Shown: positions 44,747-53,989, numbered from the stretch's first letter. The stretch is 64,000 bases of DNA from Cordylochernes scorpioides (GCA_030710605.1 CP092868.1:31995363-32059362), one strand, 5' to 3'. Made by a program: numbers and translations. Notes: a model not told the origin generated them from the sequence alone.

Positions 44747-44883
44747 TCATGCTCCAGAACACATTTCGGCTTGCATTAAATGTAATAAACAGGACCTTTG
44801 GAAGAGGCCGCTGCTTATCATAAAATAGCTTGAGAAGCATGAACTCATTTAATCTTTACACAAGGGAATAAGAAACAACAACA
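44747..44883 (+). mobile_element. LINE 3' tail, (CAA)n type, copy 1
   Basis: 'gctccagaacacatttcgg', 'aaacaggacctttggaagag' and 'ctttacacaaggg' end in 'aagaaacaacaacaac'. It is nearly identical to the end of the next element. In frame the copies read APEHI, then CIRCNKQDLWKRP, a LINE C-terminal piece. The 5' limit is uncertain. Confidence 0.75.
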
Positions 44884-44895
44884 ACTTCACGTTAC

Positions 44896-45410
44896 GTGCT
44901 AGCGAAAAAAGGCATAAGAAAACCCTTGCAACGGAAAAATAAACTTACTTTTAAAGAAATAGAGACAGTAGCTAAAACAAAAATAAACGAGAACTAGAGG
45001 ATCCCACCTAAGCATAGCTGGTACATCCTATAAGCAGATGGCCTTCCAGACCTTTCGGTCCACAAGCCGGGCATAGCATTATATAGCATGCGGCACACAT
45101 TTATAAGCACAGCTGGTACAGTGGAGTGGACCTAGGAGGAGCTCTGAACCTCAGACAGCATTAAACAACACTAACAAAAATTAGAACAGGCCATCTCAAG
45201 CCATTGAAGATATAAAATGATAACAAAATCTACCCAACACTTGCCCAAAATGTAGCTTGGCACCTGCAGCTCCAGAACACATTTCGGTTTGCATTAGATG
45301 TAATAAACAGGACCTTTGGAAGAGGCCGCTGCTCATCATAAAACAGCTTGAGGAGCATGGACTCATGGAATTTGTGTAATCTTTACACAAGGGGATAAGA
45401 AACAACAACA
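44896..45410 (+). mobile_element. LINE 3' fragment, (CAA)n type, copy 2
   Basis: About 515 bp inserted right beside copy 1, bounded by acttcacgttac at 44884-44895 and 45411-45422, a perfect 12-bp duplication. It encodes a Cys-rich C-terminus (CPTCAKCSL, then PEHISVCIRCN) close to the end and closes with 'agaaacaacaaca'. The inner stretch 'agacctttcggtccacaagc' (about 45050) recurs at 53660. Confidence 0.8.
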
Positions 45411-45638
45411 ACTTCACGTTACTTCTAGATCACTGTCTATAAGAAACCCAGAGGATTCAAGTCATTCCTGAACTTGGAATTGATACAAATTAGTAAGGAT
45501 CTCTCATTTTGCACAGAGAAATACTCTTCGTTAGGAGAGCCTCATCAAAATTGTATAAGTCAATTTTTAGTCTTATCTTTATTTGTTTCTTCTGTTATTT
45601 TTACTATCTTCTTGTATATCATTGATTAAATGACTAAA

Positions 45639-45948
45639 TATGTGAAATAAACTCTGAGAGAAAACTGACAAAAACTATAACAAGACTTAGAACAAAACAC
45701 TATAAAGGAATGGCAATACATCCAGATGGCACAAAAACCTATAGGACATGCAACAACTGTCCTGGTGTGGAACTAACACCTACTCACATATTCTCATGCC
45801 CAGCAATGGCCGCAGCCTTGCAGAAAATTGACATGGACCCAGAGCAGCAGCTTTACACACCCAAGATAGTGAACATTGCTGCTGCTGTGATAGAGATATA
45901 CGGAGACATCTGAGGCTCTTCATTGGACACGACAACAACAACAACAAC
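45639..45948 (+). mobile_element. LINE 3' fragment, (CAA)n type, with target duplication
   Basis: 310 bp bounded by aaatgactaaa at 45628-45638 and 45949-45959. It encodes the C-terminal knuckle (CNNCPG, then PTHIFSCPAM, C-x2-C ... H-x4-C) and stops at TGA just before 'ggctcttcattggacacgac' and (CAA)n. This single-copy fragment is the parent arrangement of the tandem arrays at 4415-4870 and 10010-10450. Confidence 0.88.
45710..45913 (+). pseudogene. LINE ORF2 C-terminal zinc-knuckle fragment
   Basis: 67 codons: HPDGTKTYRTCNNCPG, LTPTHIFSCPAMAAALQ, then a short tail to TGA at 45911-45913. The Cys-Cys-His-Cys knuckle after the reverse transcriptase is standard in several LINE clades. Everything upstream is missing. 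Confidence 0.8.
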
Positions 45949-46387
45949 AAATGACTAAAAGTGGTTTAATTAGGAATTGTCTTCACACACATTCACTTGT
46001 TCTATTAACTGCTGATTTTTTCTCCAATTGTTTTTTCTAAATATTTTTTTAACCCCTCTTTTTTTCTTTCACACTCTCTCCAAAGAGAATACATATAGTT
46101 ACAGACTAATAAAATGAACACTATGTTGAAGCAATTTAGCATTGCATTCACAAAATGCCATGTCGTTATTTGATTATCAGAATTCTTTGTTTTAATTAGG
46201 TTTTTCTTGTATATATAAATTTCACTATTAATATTAAATGTACCAATACCTCGCTTTGCGTCGTTTCGTTTTGCGCTTTTTTTTCGAAGTTGCGTCGCTG
46301 CTTAATTTTTACTGATTTTCACTGTGCGTCGTTAGATTTTCGAAGTTGCGTTGTTTTGAATTCGAGTCTTTAATATATATATATTAA

Positions 46388-46762
46388 TTACTAAGAAACC
46401 CCATAACAAAGAACAATACCATTTATTATCCTTCCAATATTAAGAATGCCATATACTCCATAGAATGCAACGAATGCAAAACCAAATATGTCGGCGAAAC
46501 TGGCAGACATTTAAATATAAGAGTATCAGAACATAAACGAAATATCGATAATCAAGACAGTAGATCTTTAGTATACCAACATATAAGAGAAACAGGCCAT
46601 TCCTTCTCCCTATCAGAACCAAAGACCCATTACTCCAACATCCCCAATAGACTACAGAGACTAATAATAGAATCCATCATATCCAGAAAGCACAATAGCA
46701 TCAACAGAAGAATAGATATTCCGGAAATTTATAACATTATATTCCCTGAGCCCAGCCCATAA
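46388..46762 (+). pseudogene. Penelope-like element GIY-YIG endonuclease fragment
   Basis: 124 codons without an ATG, ending TAA 46760-46762. The frame shows the PLE-type GIY-YIG domain: IYSIECNECKTKYVGETG, where the Cys-x2-Cys between the two motif halves is a PLE signature, then RHLNIRVSEHKRNI with the conserved Arg and His, and later the conserved Glu in LIIESIIS. The reverse transcriptase that should precede it is absent, so this is a 5'-truncated copy. The start at 46388 is the codon after an upstream TAA, not a real start. PLE endonucleases nick target DNA to prime reverse transcription. The downstream 'gtagaagggcgtacttgccc' plus GAAAGC hairpin (46896-46921) marks the 3' end. Confidence 0.88.
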
Positions 46763-46985
46763 CCTCCAAGTGAAGCACGCGCAACAGAAGCCCGCGTTGA
46801 TCGTGCTTTTAAAGCAAATGTAAACAGAAAATTGACTTTATTTAATTTTAAATCATATTTCATTGGCGTGTTAATCATATAAAGCATTTTCTCCCGTAGA
46901 AGGGCGTACTTGCCCGAAAGCTCGAGATTTTTTAAATAAAAAATATTTTAAAAGAAACTTTTCCCTGGAGGCTTATGTTTTTATT
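46763..46985 (+). mobile_element. PLE 3' untranslated end with hairpin-GAAA motif
   Basis: After the ORF the element continues to 'cgtagaagggcgtacttgcc', then cGAAAGCTCGAG and an A/T-rich end. The CTGTAGA-like box (here CCGTAGA), GGGC/GCCC stem and GAAA keep the hammerhead layout but with the core A replaced. The same motif is at 28545-28580 (minus) and 53291-53325. Confidence 0.65.
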
Positions 46986-47261
46986 TTAATTTAAATATAT
47001 ATATATATTTTTTAATTTTTTTTCCTAAATATGGTAACACCTTTGTTTTTGATTGCGCCTTCACATATTTTCACTTTGCGTCGTTTTAATTTGCGTCGTG
47101 TTTTTTTTGGAACGTAACCCCGACGCAAAGCGAAGTATAGGTGTATGTGATTAGGTTTTACTTTTTTTCACTTGCAGAGTCTCCGTGGTAAATCCAGGTA
47201 TAAGAAATTTCTTTTATTTCTATGAAAAATAGATACTTCGGCCAGTTGGAGTTTTTTACTT

Positions 47262-47304
47262 TTCTCAACGTTTCGACGAAAATCTTTTGTCTTCGTCAGG
47301 AGAA
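47262..47304 (-). ncRNA. Hammerhead motif, left arm
   Basis: Minus strand: TTCTC, CTGACGA, AGAC ... GTC stem, GAAA, CG, TT, GAGAA. The core boxes are intact and stem I pairs over five bases. It is essentially the same as the motif at 26566-26608. Confidence 0.65.
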
Positions 47305-47373
47305 GTAAATAAAAATAAAGCATTTGGTAAGGCGTTAAATTGTTGCCTTGCCAAATGTTTTATTTTTATTTAC

Positions 47374-47419
47374 TTCTCCTGACAAAGAAGACAAAAGATT
47401 TTTGTCGAAACGTTGAGAA
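47374..47419 (+). ncRNA. Hammerhead motif, right arm (core mutated)
   Basis: Plus strand: TTCTC, CTGACAA, a GAC ... GTC stem, GAAA, CGTT, GAGAA. The core G of CTGANGA is A, so it is probably inactive, while stem I is intact. Confidence 0.55.
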
Positions 47420-47649
47420 AATAAAAAACTCCAACTGGCCGAAGTGTCTATTTTTCATTAAAATATGAATACCGGCCAGGCAGCCTCTCTATTTACGATA
47501 AATTTATTTTCCTCCAATTTACCCAGCTTATTTATTAGCTTGATTGTCTTAAGTTTTCCTGTATATAAATATCATATTACCATTATATGTGATTAGCTTT
47601 ATAAATTATAATAATAACATTGCTTATTATACTGGTATTATTACTGTTA

Positions 47650-48060
47650 TTCCTACATATACCCTACATTTCTGCTCGGAGAATCTGTATAAGACTTTTT
47701 TTTTGCTTATCCCTAGTACACGTGGTACGGGCCATGATAATCATGGTATGTAGAAGTAGGCGACTGCTTTTACTGTAAGTGAACCAAATATCTACGCATG
47801 TGAAAAGCAGTTTGACTTTGCACTTACAAATATGCCAGAGCCCTGTTTGGTTACTTGCACTCGCTGGTGGGGTTGGATTTTGTAAGAATCGGGGGTCCTT
47901 TGGAATATATATATATTTTTTTTTAATCAGAAAAAAAGTGCCCAATTCGGGAATCGAACCCTGGTCGTAGCGGTCGAAAACCAACGGCTTAGACCATCCT
48001 TCCACCGACCCCCCGTATAAGACTAAAAGGTCTTATTAAATCTTTTTGTTGCTATTGTTA
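47650..48060 (+). mobile_element. LINE 3' tail split by a SINE
   Basis: 'ctgctcggagaatctgtata' before the SINE and 'agactaaaaggtcttattaa' with 'tctttttgttgctattgtt' after it join into a LINE tail with hairpin AAGAC-TAAAAG-GTCTT, a near-AATAAA and a TTG-like end. The related tail at 53580-53625 keeps the uninterrupted order. Confidence 0.7.
47696..48014 (-). mobile_element. SINE family A, full-length, with target duplication
   Basis: A 319-bp copy bounded by gtataagac at 47687-47695 and 48015-48023. Minus-strand order: 'gtcggtggaaggatggtcta' (A-box region), 'gggttcgattcccg' (B box, about 47948-47961), body, and a poly(A) end (T-run at 47696-47703). It has entered the hairpin of a LINE tail. 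Confidence 0.9.
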
Positions 48061-48480
48061 TGTGGATTCTTTGTAACAGTTGAACTTGTGTAATAATCAA
48101 GCTGTGGAAAATTCATTAAAATATATATTCGATGGTTCCATAGAAGAAGATGTCTTGAATTCCTCAAATAACGATTGATTCACCTATCTAAAGAACCTAC
48201 CTCTACATCTCAAATTAACGCAGTGTTATTCCAAAGATTTTAGAGCAAAGAAAGAATGAATCTAAGGAATGTGTTGTTGAGAAAGAAGAGATATCGAAAC
48301 TTGGTATCTCACCGTAAGTATCGAGGCTGACAGGTTTAAGAGCCATCGTCTGCTATGATGCACCAGATAAATATCGTCTGCGTGGAAATTTCCCCCCGGT
48401 GACAAAATGGAAGAAAATATTTCCGAGTAAGGTTTCTTACTCGATGGAAAAACATGGCCAACTGGGTTTTTACCCACGTA
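48016..48480. other. Unassigned sequence
   Basis: No recognised element beyond the LINE tail noted at its left. Confidence 0.3.
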
Positions 48481-48484
48481 CACA

Positions 48485-48535
48485 AAATCTCCTTTATTAA
48501 GACACATATGGTCTTATATACATGGATTTTGTACA
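48485..48535 (-). mobile_element. LINE 3' tail hairpin fragment
   Basis: Minus strand: 'aaatccatgtatataagacc' then ATATGTGTCTT and AATAAAGG. The hairpin AAGAC ... GTCTT (48499-48515) plus AATAAAGG matches the other LINE tails; the (TTG)n is not seen. Confidence 0.6.
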
Positions 48536-48564
48536 TAGATATTCTTTCTTTAATTAAAAAGGCA

Positions 48565-48795
48565 ACTAGAAGAAGGCCAAGTGACACTCACTCCTCACTT
48601 TCTTACTGCTACTCTTTTTGTGTTGTTTTTCTTGCTTCCCTCTTTATCTTTCTTGTTTTTTTTCTCTCTTTTTTTTTTCTTTTTCGTCTGTCTATATCGT
48701 TATTTCCTTTATCTCACTGCTTTGTTCTTATGCATACCTCTGGTGAATCCTGTATAGGGTCAGTGACCCTAAATAAAGGCTTTTTGTTGTTGTTG
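48565..48795 (+). mobile_element. LINE 3' fragment with (TTG)n tail
   Basis: 'gaaggccaagtgacactcac', the T/C-rich 3' UTR, hairpin AGGGT-CAGTG-ACCCT (48756-48770), AATAAAGG and (TTG)n are nearly identical to the end of the LINE at 34840-36633. It is flanked by taattaaaaaggca (48551-48564) and taattaaaaagaca (48796-48809), a 14-bp duplication with one mismatch. The target was a snap-back element. Confidence 0.92.
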
Positions 48796-48985
48796 TAATT
48801 AAAAAGACATATATTGGAATAAAATATCATTAAAGACACACATTAAATATGTTATAATACCTTGATAAAGGTTGGCGTTCAGCCAACTGAAATATTGTTA
48901 AAATAAATGATATTTTGATCCAATATATGCCTTTTTAATTAAAGATTTATTTATGGATTGCTCTATTTTCAAAAAGATATTCTTT
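48796..48985. mobile_element. Snap-back element, partly deleted copy
   Basis: 'taattaaaaagacatatatt' and 'gatccaatatatgccttttt' are inverted ends, with 'ttgataaaggttggcgttca' and 'gccaactgaaatattg' between. It matches 38509-38715 but lacks much of the left arm. The right flank to 48985 also matches, in inverse, the sequence left of 38509. Confidence 0.7.
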
Positions 48986-49384
48986 CCTTTTCTTCTTTTT
49001 CTCGTTTCTGAGCGAGGATTCAATTTCTTCCCCTGCTTCTTATTTCTTTTTAGATTCATTTCGAACAGGAAAATCGTCTGTTTAAGACGGAATGTTTTAA
49101 TAAAGGCTTGTGTGTGTATGTGTATACATGGGTTTTACCACGGATTCTCTGCAAATTAAACGAATAAAAAAGTAAAATTTAATCACATTTAATGATAATA
49201 ATGAAATTTATATACAGGAAAATACACTTATAATTAAGACAATAAACTCATATAAATAGATTGGTTTGGGTAAAAATCCGAGGAAAAGAAAAAAATAAAT
49301 AAAAGAATAAAACATATTTACATATGATACGTACATACATACGTGTTTATTAAACGACGTTTAACAATTATCCCTCAAATATTT
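48986..49384. other. Unassigned sequence
   Basis: No recognised element. Confidence 0.3.
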
Positions 49385-49505
49385 CTTTTTGACGAAAAAT
49401 TTATTTTAAGGAGAAATAATGATTATTTCTAACCATAGGGATGAAGTATGAAAAGATGAATTGTGAAGAGTAATGATAAACGAAAAAATAGAGTGTCCAG
49501 GGATG
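49385..49505 (-). mobile_element. SINE fragment (single-body form)
   Basis: 'gagaaataatgattatttc', 'gaattgtgaagagtaatgat' and 'gtgtccagggatggg' match the left arm and the edge of the tRNA-like head at 24773-24952. The head is cut in the B box. Confidence 0.75.
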
Positions 49506-49890
49506 GGGAAGTGTTTATTAAGATATTTCGTCTTTTGCAAAAATTTCTCAGCTGAAGAAGGGAGGTTATACAAATTTAAAGTGGAACTGGTTGTTTTATG
49601 ATTAACTTTTGAAGTCGAATTTACTCACTAGGTAAGAAGACAGTTGGGAAGGTTTTCCCACTGATGAGCTAAATCTTCCTAAATCTTTTTCAACCCTCAG
49701 TTCACTAATTATATAAATTAGTTTATCATTATATAAAAAGAAATAGCACTGAATTACTCTATCCTTAATACATTTTATTAATTATTTTTCCATTTGTTCC
49801 GTATATACCAGAATTGAATGTCCCAATATGAATGCTTAGTTTTGTTACCTAAAAATATTTTACAAAATCAATTCTGTGTAGATTTGGTAA
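49506..49890. other. Unassigned sequence
   Basis: AT-rich, nothing recognised. Confidence 0.3.
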
Positions 49891-49892
49891 TA

Positions 49893-50073
49893 CAGTTAAA
49901 TCTGTCCATAGCCCCCCTCTAAATAGCGTTTTCCTCTCTTTAGCACCCGATTTTAAATACATAGTACGATGCGAGATTTACATTAAAAGTGACCTGTCTA
50001 TAGCACCCCCTCTCTATAGCACCCTATTTTGGTGAGTCCCAAGAGGAGGTGCTATAGACAGGTTTAACAACTG
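49893..50073. mobile_element. CAGTTAAAC MITE, inverse copy
   Basis: The ends are 'cagttaaatctgtccatag' and 'ctatagacaggtttaac' with aactg, and TA at 49891-49892 and 50074-50075. The interior is the reverse complement of 26068-26245. Confidence 0.9.
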
Positions 50074-50075
50074 TA

Positions 50076-50411
50076 TATGGTTTCCTGAATGATCTACACG
50101 TTTTATTGTTCAGCACTGAAGGAGGAGAGAGGAATTCTCCGTCAAAATATTGGTTATGAAAACAATTCGCCATATGTTCTAATGGCAAAAGTAGTGAAAA
50201 ATAAACCCAATGTCTTAGCTTTTCACAAATTCTGGAAAACAGCACAGACAATAGGATCAACACAGATGATGGATCCAACTTGAAGAAAGGTTGATGTTAT
50301 TCTCCACTTTTTGTAGATAACTGTTATGTTTACTTCTGTTTACCTATCTGGGAGAATCCTGTATGGGACGTGTGTCCTTAATAAAGGCTTTTACTCGTTT
50401 GTTGTTGTGGT
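50076..50411 (+). mobile_element. LINE 3' fragment with (TTG)n-type tail
   Basis: It encodes a C-terminal knuckle remnant (YTFYCSALKEERG), then 'gagaatcctgtat', the hairpin GGGAC-GTGT-GTCCT (50365-50378, with one G-U pair), AATAAAGG and a TTG-rich tail. The 5' end abuts the MITE at 50073, so one of the two may have truncated the other. Confidence 0.8.
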
Positions 50412-51274
50412 TTACAGAAATATTAATAATTGAAACTCTATTTTTCAAAAAAAGCGTCACAAATAAAATTTGTTATCAGATTTGACAAATTCTTTATATC
50501 CCTATATGATTCCACAGATACCTTTTTTTAAAATTTATTTTGATATCATCATAAAGGGTTCCTACAGCGTATTCTAGCTATCTTCTCGGCAACCTTAATG
50601 GTATTAGTTGATAAATGGTAAAATTCTTTTAAACAGAATTCTTCTGTGTCTTCGATCGTCTCCTCGTCTATCAATGGTAGATGTCAGTCAATGCAGTAAA
50701 TATTGTGCGACCGCCGTCACGACCTTTCACGCCATCCCGTGAGGCCAACCCGTCAACTATAAAAAAGTTTCCTCTCAGCAGCGAATGGTCCTGGAAGACT
50801 CCCAAATGTAGCCCTAATGTCGCGGACGTAATGATTATGACGCAGCTGCTGGTAAGGCACCGCTATCTTTTTTAATAGCCTCCGCTTAGGTCGGTTTTCC
50901 CCCCAACTTAATGTAGCAGGAGATCAATCCTTCTAAGACTGTCTCGCAAGAATTTCTTTGGACGCCATGTTCGAAAATCCACAATAACGGACGCCTTAAT
51001 CTCTCTTTCTAGCTATCTTACTCTAAAATTTCCTTATAGTTTAACATTTATAAACGTTTTACCGTATATTGCCTTATTTTAGCTCGGTACTTACTTTGAA
51101 TTGCTTTTTTATGACTTCCTAGATATAACGCTTTCCAGCTTATGGTATTCTCTTAGTCGTGAACCTCCGAAAAGCCTTGTTAGAACAAAGTAAATTATTC
51201 ATTATCCCAAGATATCGGATTTTTCAACTCATTTTATTTATATTAATTAAAGGAAGTTTTTTTTTTTTGTCGAA
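50412..51274. other. Unassigned sequence
   Basis: No domain-bearing frame and no repeat family recognised. Confidence 0.3.
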
Positions 51275-51585
51275 CTGATTTTCACCTGTGTAGATATATG
51301 GTTCACTTACAGTAAAAGCAGTCGCCTACTTCTACCCACCATGATTATAATGGCCTTCCAGTAAAAGGCTTGTTGCTTCTGTTGTATATAGTCACAGTGT
51401 AGAAAATACTATACTATACTTACTACATATAGGTTTCTCTCTGTATTCTTAGTTCTCTTCTCTTCAATTACTCTGTAAACTGGCGAATCCTTTATAGGAC
51501 GAGAGGTCCTCAATAAAGGCTTTTGTTGTTGTTGTTGATTATAATGGCCTGTACCACGTGTACTAGGGATAAGCAACAAAAAGGA
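51275..51585 (+). mobile_element. SINE family A fragment, split by a LINE tail
   Basis: 'gtgtagatatatggttcact', 'tacagtaaaagcagtcgcc' and 'cccaccatgattataatgg' are followed by an insertion (51357-51536) and then 'gcctgtaccacgtgtactag' with 'ggataagcaa'. The 5' half and tRNA head are missing. Confidence 0.88.
51357..51536 (+). mobile_element. LINE 3' tail inserted in a SINE
   Basis: A 180-bp fragment with perfect 14-bp duplications gattataatggcct (51343-51356 and 51537-51550). The end carries 'ggcgaatcctttat', the hairpin AGGAC-GAGAG-GTCCT (51496-51510), AATAAAGG and (TTG)n. It shows that the LINE family was mobile after the SINE family. Confidence 0.93.
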
Positions 51586-51840
51586 AGTTTTAGGGTAGGC
51601 CCTTCTTCAGTTAACTAATGTAAATAAAAAAGAGTTACGTCTTATAATTTTTGTAAATTAAGTTATAGTGTATGTAAATTTGTAAGGGATCATTTTAATC
51701 TGATCAACTCCCCCCTGTTTCCCAGCGCAAGCTAGAGTTATCGATAGCGCATGCGCAGTGTCATTTCATTTTTAACGCTGTTGCATGCTCATGGACAGCG
51801 CTTCCATAAATTCGGTTATTTTCATTATAGCTTTTAATGT
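51586..51840. other. Unassigned sequence
   Basis: Nothing recognised. Confidence 0.3.
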
Positions 51841-51841
51841 A

Positions 51842-52118
51842 CACTCATGGACAAACTTAAGGAAGTTGTACCTTTTAGTTTTGGAGGATAGAAGACAATA
51901 ACTATTGGCCAATTATCCCGTAAAACAAAACTCGCGTACCTTTTAGCATGTATATAGGGATTCAGATAATAACTGAAAGTTTTTTGATACATGGTGACCT
52001 TTATTGAAGACACACGAGATAACCATGTGTGAACAAAATTACCTCTGTCTCCTTAAAAAAAAAAAAAAACGTGGCAATATCAAAGACTTTTCACTTCATT
52101 AAGTTTTGTCTATGAGTG
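51842..52118. mobile_element. MITE (CACTCATGGACAAA ends), single form
   Basis: A 277-bp element with inverted ends 'cactcatggacaaacttaag' and 'ttaagttttgtctatgagtg' and TA at 51840-51841 and 52119-52120. The interior has 'ccttttagcatgtatatagg' and 'ggtgacctttattgaaga', the inverse of the expanded-repeat unit. Confidence 0.9.
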
Positions 52119-52325
52119 TATTAGTTTGTATTTTCGAAAAGTTGCTTGGAGACTTTTTAATTTTTTTTTTTCGAGTAACACATACACACCTCAAATTTTC
52201 CATCGCATCTAGTTGAAAGAAAATCTATGAAGACAAAGCAGAATTCGAAGCTTAACTAACTTCCTTATATATCGAATTTCCATTTATATCAAACAATCTT
52301 TGAGAGCGCTAACATCCATAATTTA

Positions 52326-52583
52326 TAGATGGAATTTTTGCCGGGAGGATATTGATCTAAAGAGACAAAGGTCGCCTCTCCCGTCAAAATAGACGTCAAA
52401 ACGAGACGCCATCTATTGACCGTTGCCGCAAAATGGTCTCTAGGTGGACGCTTTTCAGTTTGCCAAAGCTGGTGTTGTGGCTTTTGTCACCGACCCGATG
52501 CCGCTAGTTTGCGGCGACGGTCAATAGATGGCGTCTGGTTTTGACGTCTATTTTGATGGGAGAGGCGACCTTTGTCTCTTTAG
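52326..52583 (+). mobile_element. Snap-back element family B, copy 3
   Basis: A 258-bp element flanked by a perfect 12-bp duplication atccataattta (52314-52325 and 52584-52595). It starts 'tagatggaatttttgccggg' and ends 'acctttgtctctttag'. The inverted arms are longer than in copy 1, and its loop contains 'ggtctctaggtggacgc' and 'cagtttgccaaagctgg', shared with copy 2. Confidence 0.9.
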
Positions 52584-52595
52584 ATCCATAATTTA

Positions 52596-52935
52596 AGTAA
52601 ACCTTTAGTAGCAAGTAGCGATGATAACAAACTAAATAGTGAAAAATTCTCGGGTATCCCAAGTCGTTAAAGTTTCCTGGCAAGTCGAGAGAGAGCCAGG
52701 CTAGCCATGGCGGACCGCCCCGCTCTGAAACATTCCAGGCTAAAGGACTGAATGCTTCTTTGTTCGGATGTCAGTAACGGGGGACGTATTGTTGGCCTTT
52801 ACAAAACCTTCAGGACATGTTCCATCTCTTCCTTTTTTTAGAAATTTTCTCTCGAAAACGTCTGCCATTATAGATATGCTAAATAATATCACAATTACTA
52901 CCATATATCACGGATCAAGTTAAATAAACGTTTAA
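52596..52935. other. Unassigned sequence
   Basis: Nothing recognised. Confidence 0.3.
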
Positions 52936-53340
52936 TAGAAGACTTTTAATAGAATCTATGAAAACCAAACGGCAAAAAAGCATAAACAGATGCATAGAAA
53001 TATCAGAGACATACGAAACATAATGGACAAATACTACCCCATAGATGTAGGCAGTTTTCTATATATACCACAATAGTTCTCGAATTTATTGGGTTTAACT
53101 TGAGATGTCGAGATATCATTCGACCAGCGCGTATCCTCCACCCATGCACGTATATTTACAAAAATTGTTTATAACACACAAAGAATGTAATATATATTTT
53201 CTCCTTCTTTCAATATCATTAACATTTAAAATATGTAAATAATAATGTGTGTATATAAAAATAGAATATATCATCAATTTATTATTGTGATACTCCTGTA
53301 GAAGGACTGACAAGTCCGAAAACTTGAAAATAAAAATTTG
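52936..53340 (+). mobile_element. Penelope-like element 3' fragment
   Basis: A short decayed reading 'KSINRCIEISETYE' (from about 52979) resembles NSINRRIDIPEIYN of the PLE fragment at 46388-46762. The 3' end carries 'tcctgtagaaggactgac', AAGTCC and GAAAACTTG, the same hairpin-GAAA layout (53291-53325). The coding part has stops. An A-rich end follows. Confidence 0.7.
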
Positions 53341-53369
53341 AACAACAAACTTAGCCGTGAATGCTTTAT

Positions 53370-53480
53370 TTATTTTATAAAATAAACGTTTAGTTTTTTT
53401 TTTTTTCCACTAGATGGCGTTCTGCCATCTAGAAATTCTCATGTGAGCACGATCAGGATATATCTCTTTTATTTTTTAAA
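53370..53480 (+). repeat. Right end of the hammerhead foldback family
   Basis: 'aaataaacgtttagtttttt', 'ccactagatggcgttctgcc', 'atctagaaattctcatgtg' and 'gatcaggatatatctctttt' match 5440-5532. The hammerhead part is not included. Confidence 0.75.
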
Positions 53481-53574
53481 TTATTACCATATACCATCTA
53501 GCGGTCGAAATCCATAAACGATATACAACAAGAAGTTTAAGAACAGAGAAATGCTTCTTTCATTATAGAACAAC

Positions 53575-53720
53575 AAAAAGTTTTAATAAGACCTTCGAGT
53601 CTTGTACAGATTCTCCAAGCAGAAATGTAGGGTGCATACAGGAATCACACCCCTGGAGCAGATGGCCACCCAGACCTTTCGGTCCACAAGCCGGCAATTT
53701 ACAGGAATAACAGTAATAGT
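53575..53720 (-). mobile_element. LINE 3' tail, AAGAC hairpin type
   Basis: Minus strand: 'ttgtggaccgaaaggtctgg', 'tctgcttggagaatctgtac', the hairpin AAGAC-TCGAAG-GTCTT (53588-53603), a near-AATAAA (ATTAAA) and a T-rich end. The 'cggtccacaagccgg' phrase also occurs at about 45060. Confidence 0.7.
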
Positions 53721-53751
53721 AATCAGCAATGTTATTTACAGTGTATCACAC

Positions 53752-53825
53752 ACACACACAAACCTTTATTAAGACACTCAGGTCTTACAGAGGATTCTCC
53801 TTGGGGTTACAAGACGGAGAAACCC
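53752..53825 (-). mobile_element. LINE 3' tail hairpin fragment
   Basis: Minus strand: 'aaggagaatcctctgt', the hairpin AAGAC-CTGAGT-GTCTT (53771-53786) and AATAAAGGTTTGTG. The tail is replaced by (TG)n. Confidence 0.65.
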
Positions 53826-53989
53826 ATGAAAGTGGGAAATATACAAAGGGGTAAAAATGGAAAAAGATTATATACACATGGTAAATATATACAGATTATT
53901 ATTTGAATGATCCTATATTTACAGTGTATCAAAAAAGAAAGAAATGGCTTAGTATAAACTTATATACAAGCGGTTCTCTTTTTCTTAAA

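Larger units (their letters stand above)
46243..47143. mobile_element. MITE (ACCAATACCTCGC ends) split by a PLE
   Basis: The left part 'ccaatacctcgctttgcg' to 'gaattcgagtctttaat' and the right part 'aaatatggtaacacc' to 'cgcaaagcgaagtataggtg' match the 287-bp copy at 20003-20289. About 600 bp of a Penelope-like element lies in the AT-rich middle. TA follows the right end at 47144-47145. Confidence 0.85.
47222..47460. mobile_element. Snap-back PLE-type element with two opposed hammerheads
   Basis: Two ~110-bp arms are inverted copies: 'gaaaaatagatacttcggcc', 'tttctcaacgtttcgac', 'gtcttcgtcaggagaag' and 'aaataaaaataaagcatttg' are mirrored across a loop at about 47330-47345. Each arm includes a hammerhead motif. 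A one-arm copy is at 26525-26640. It is non-coding. Confidence 0.8.
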
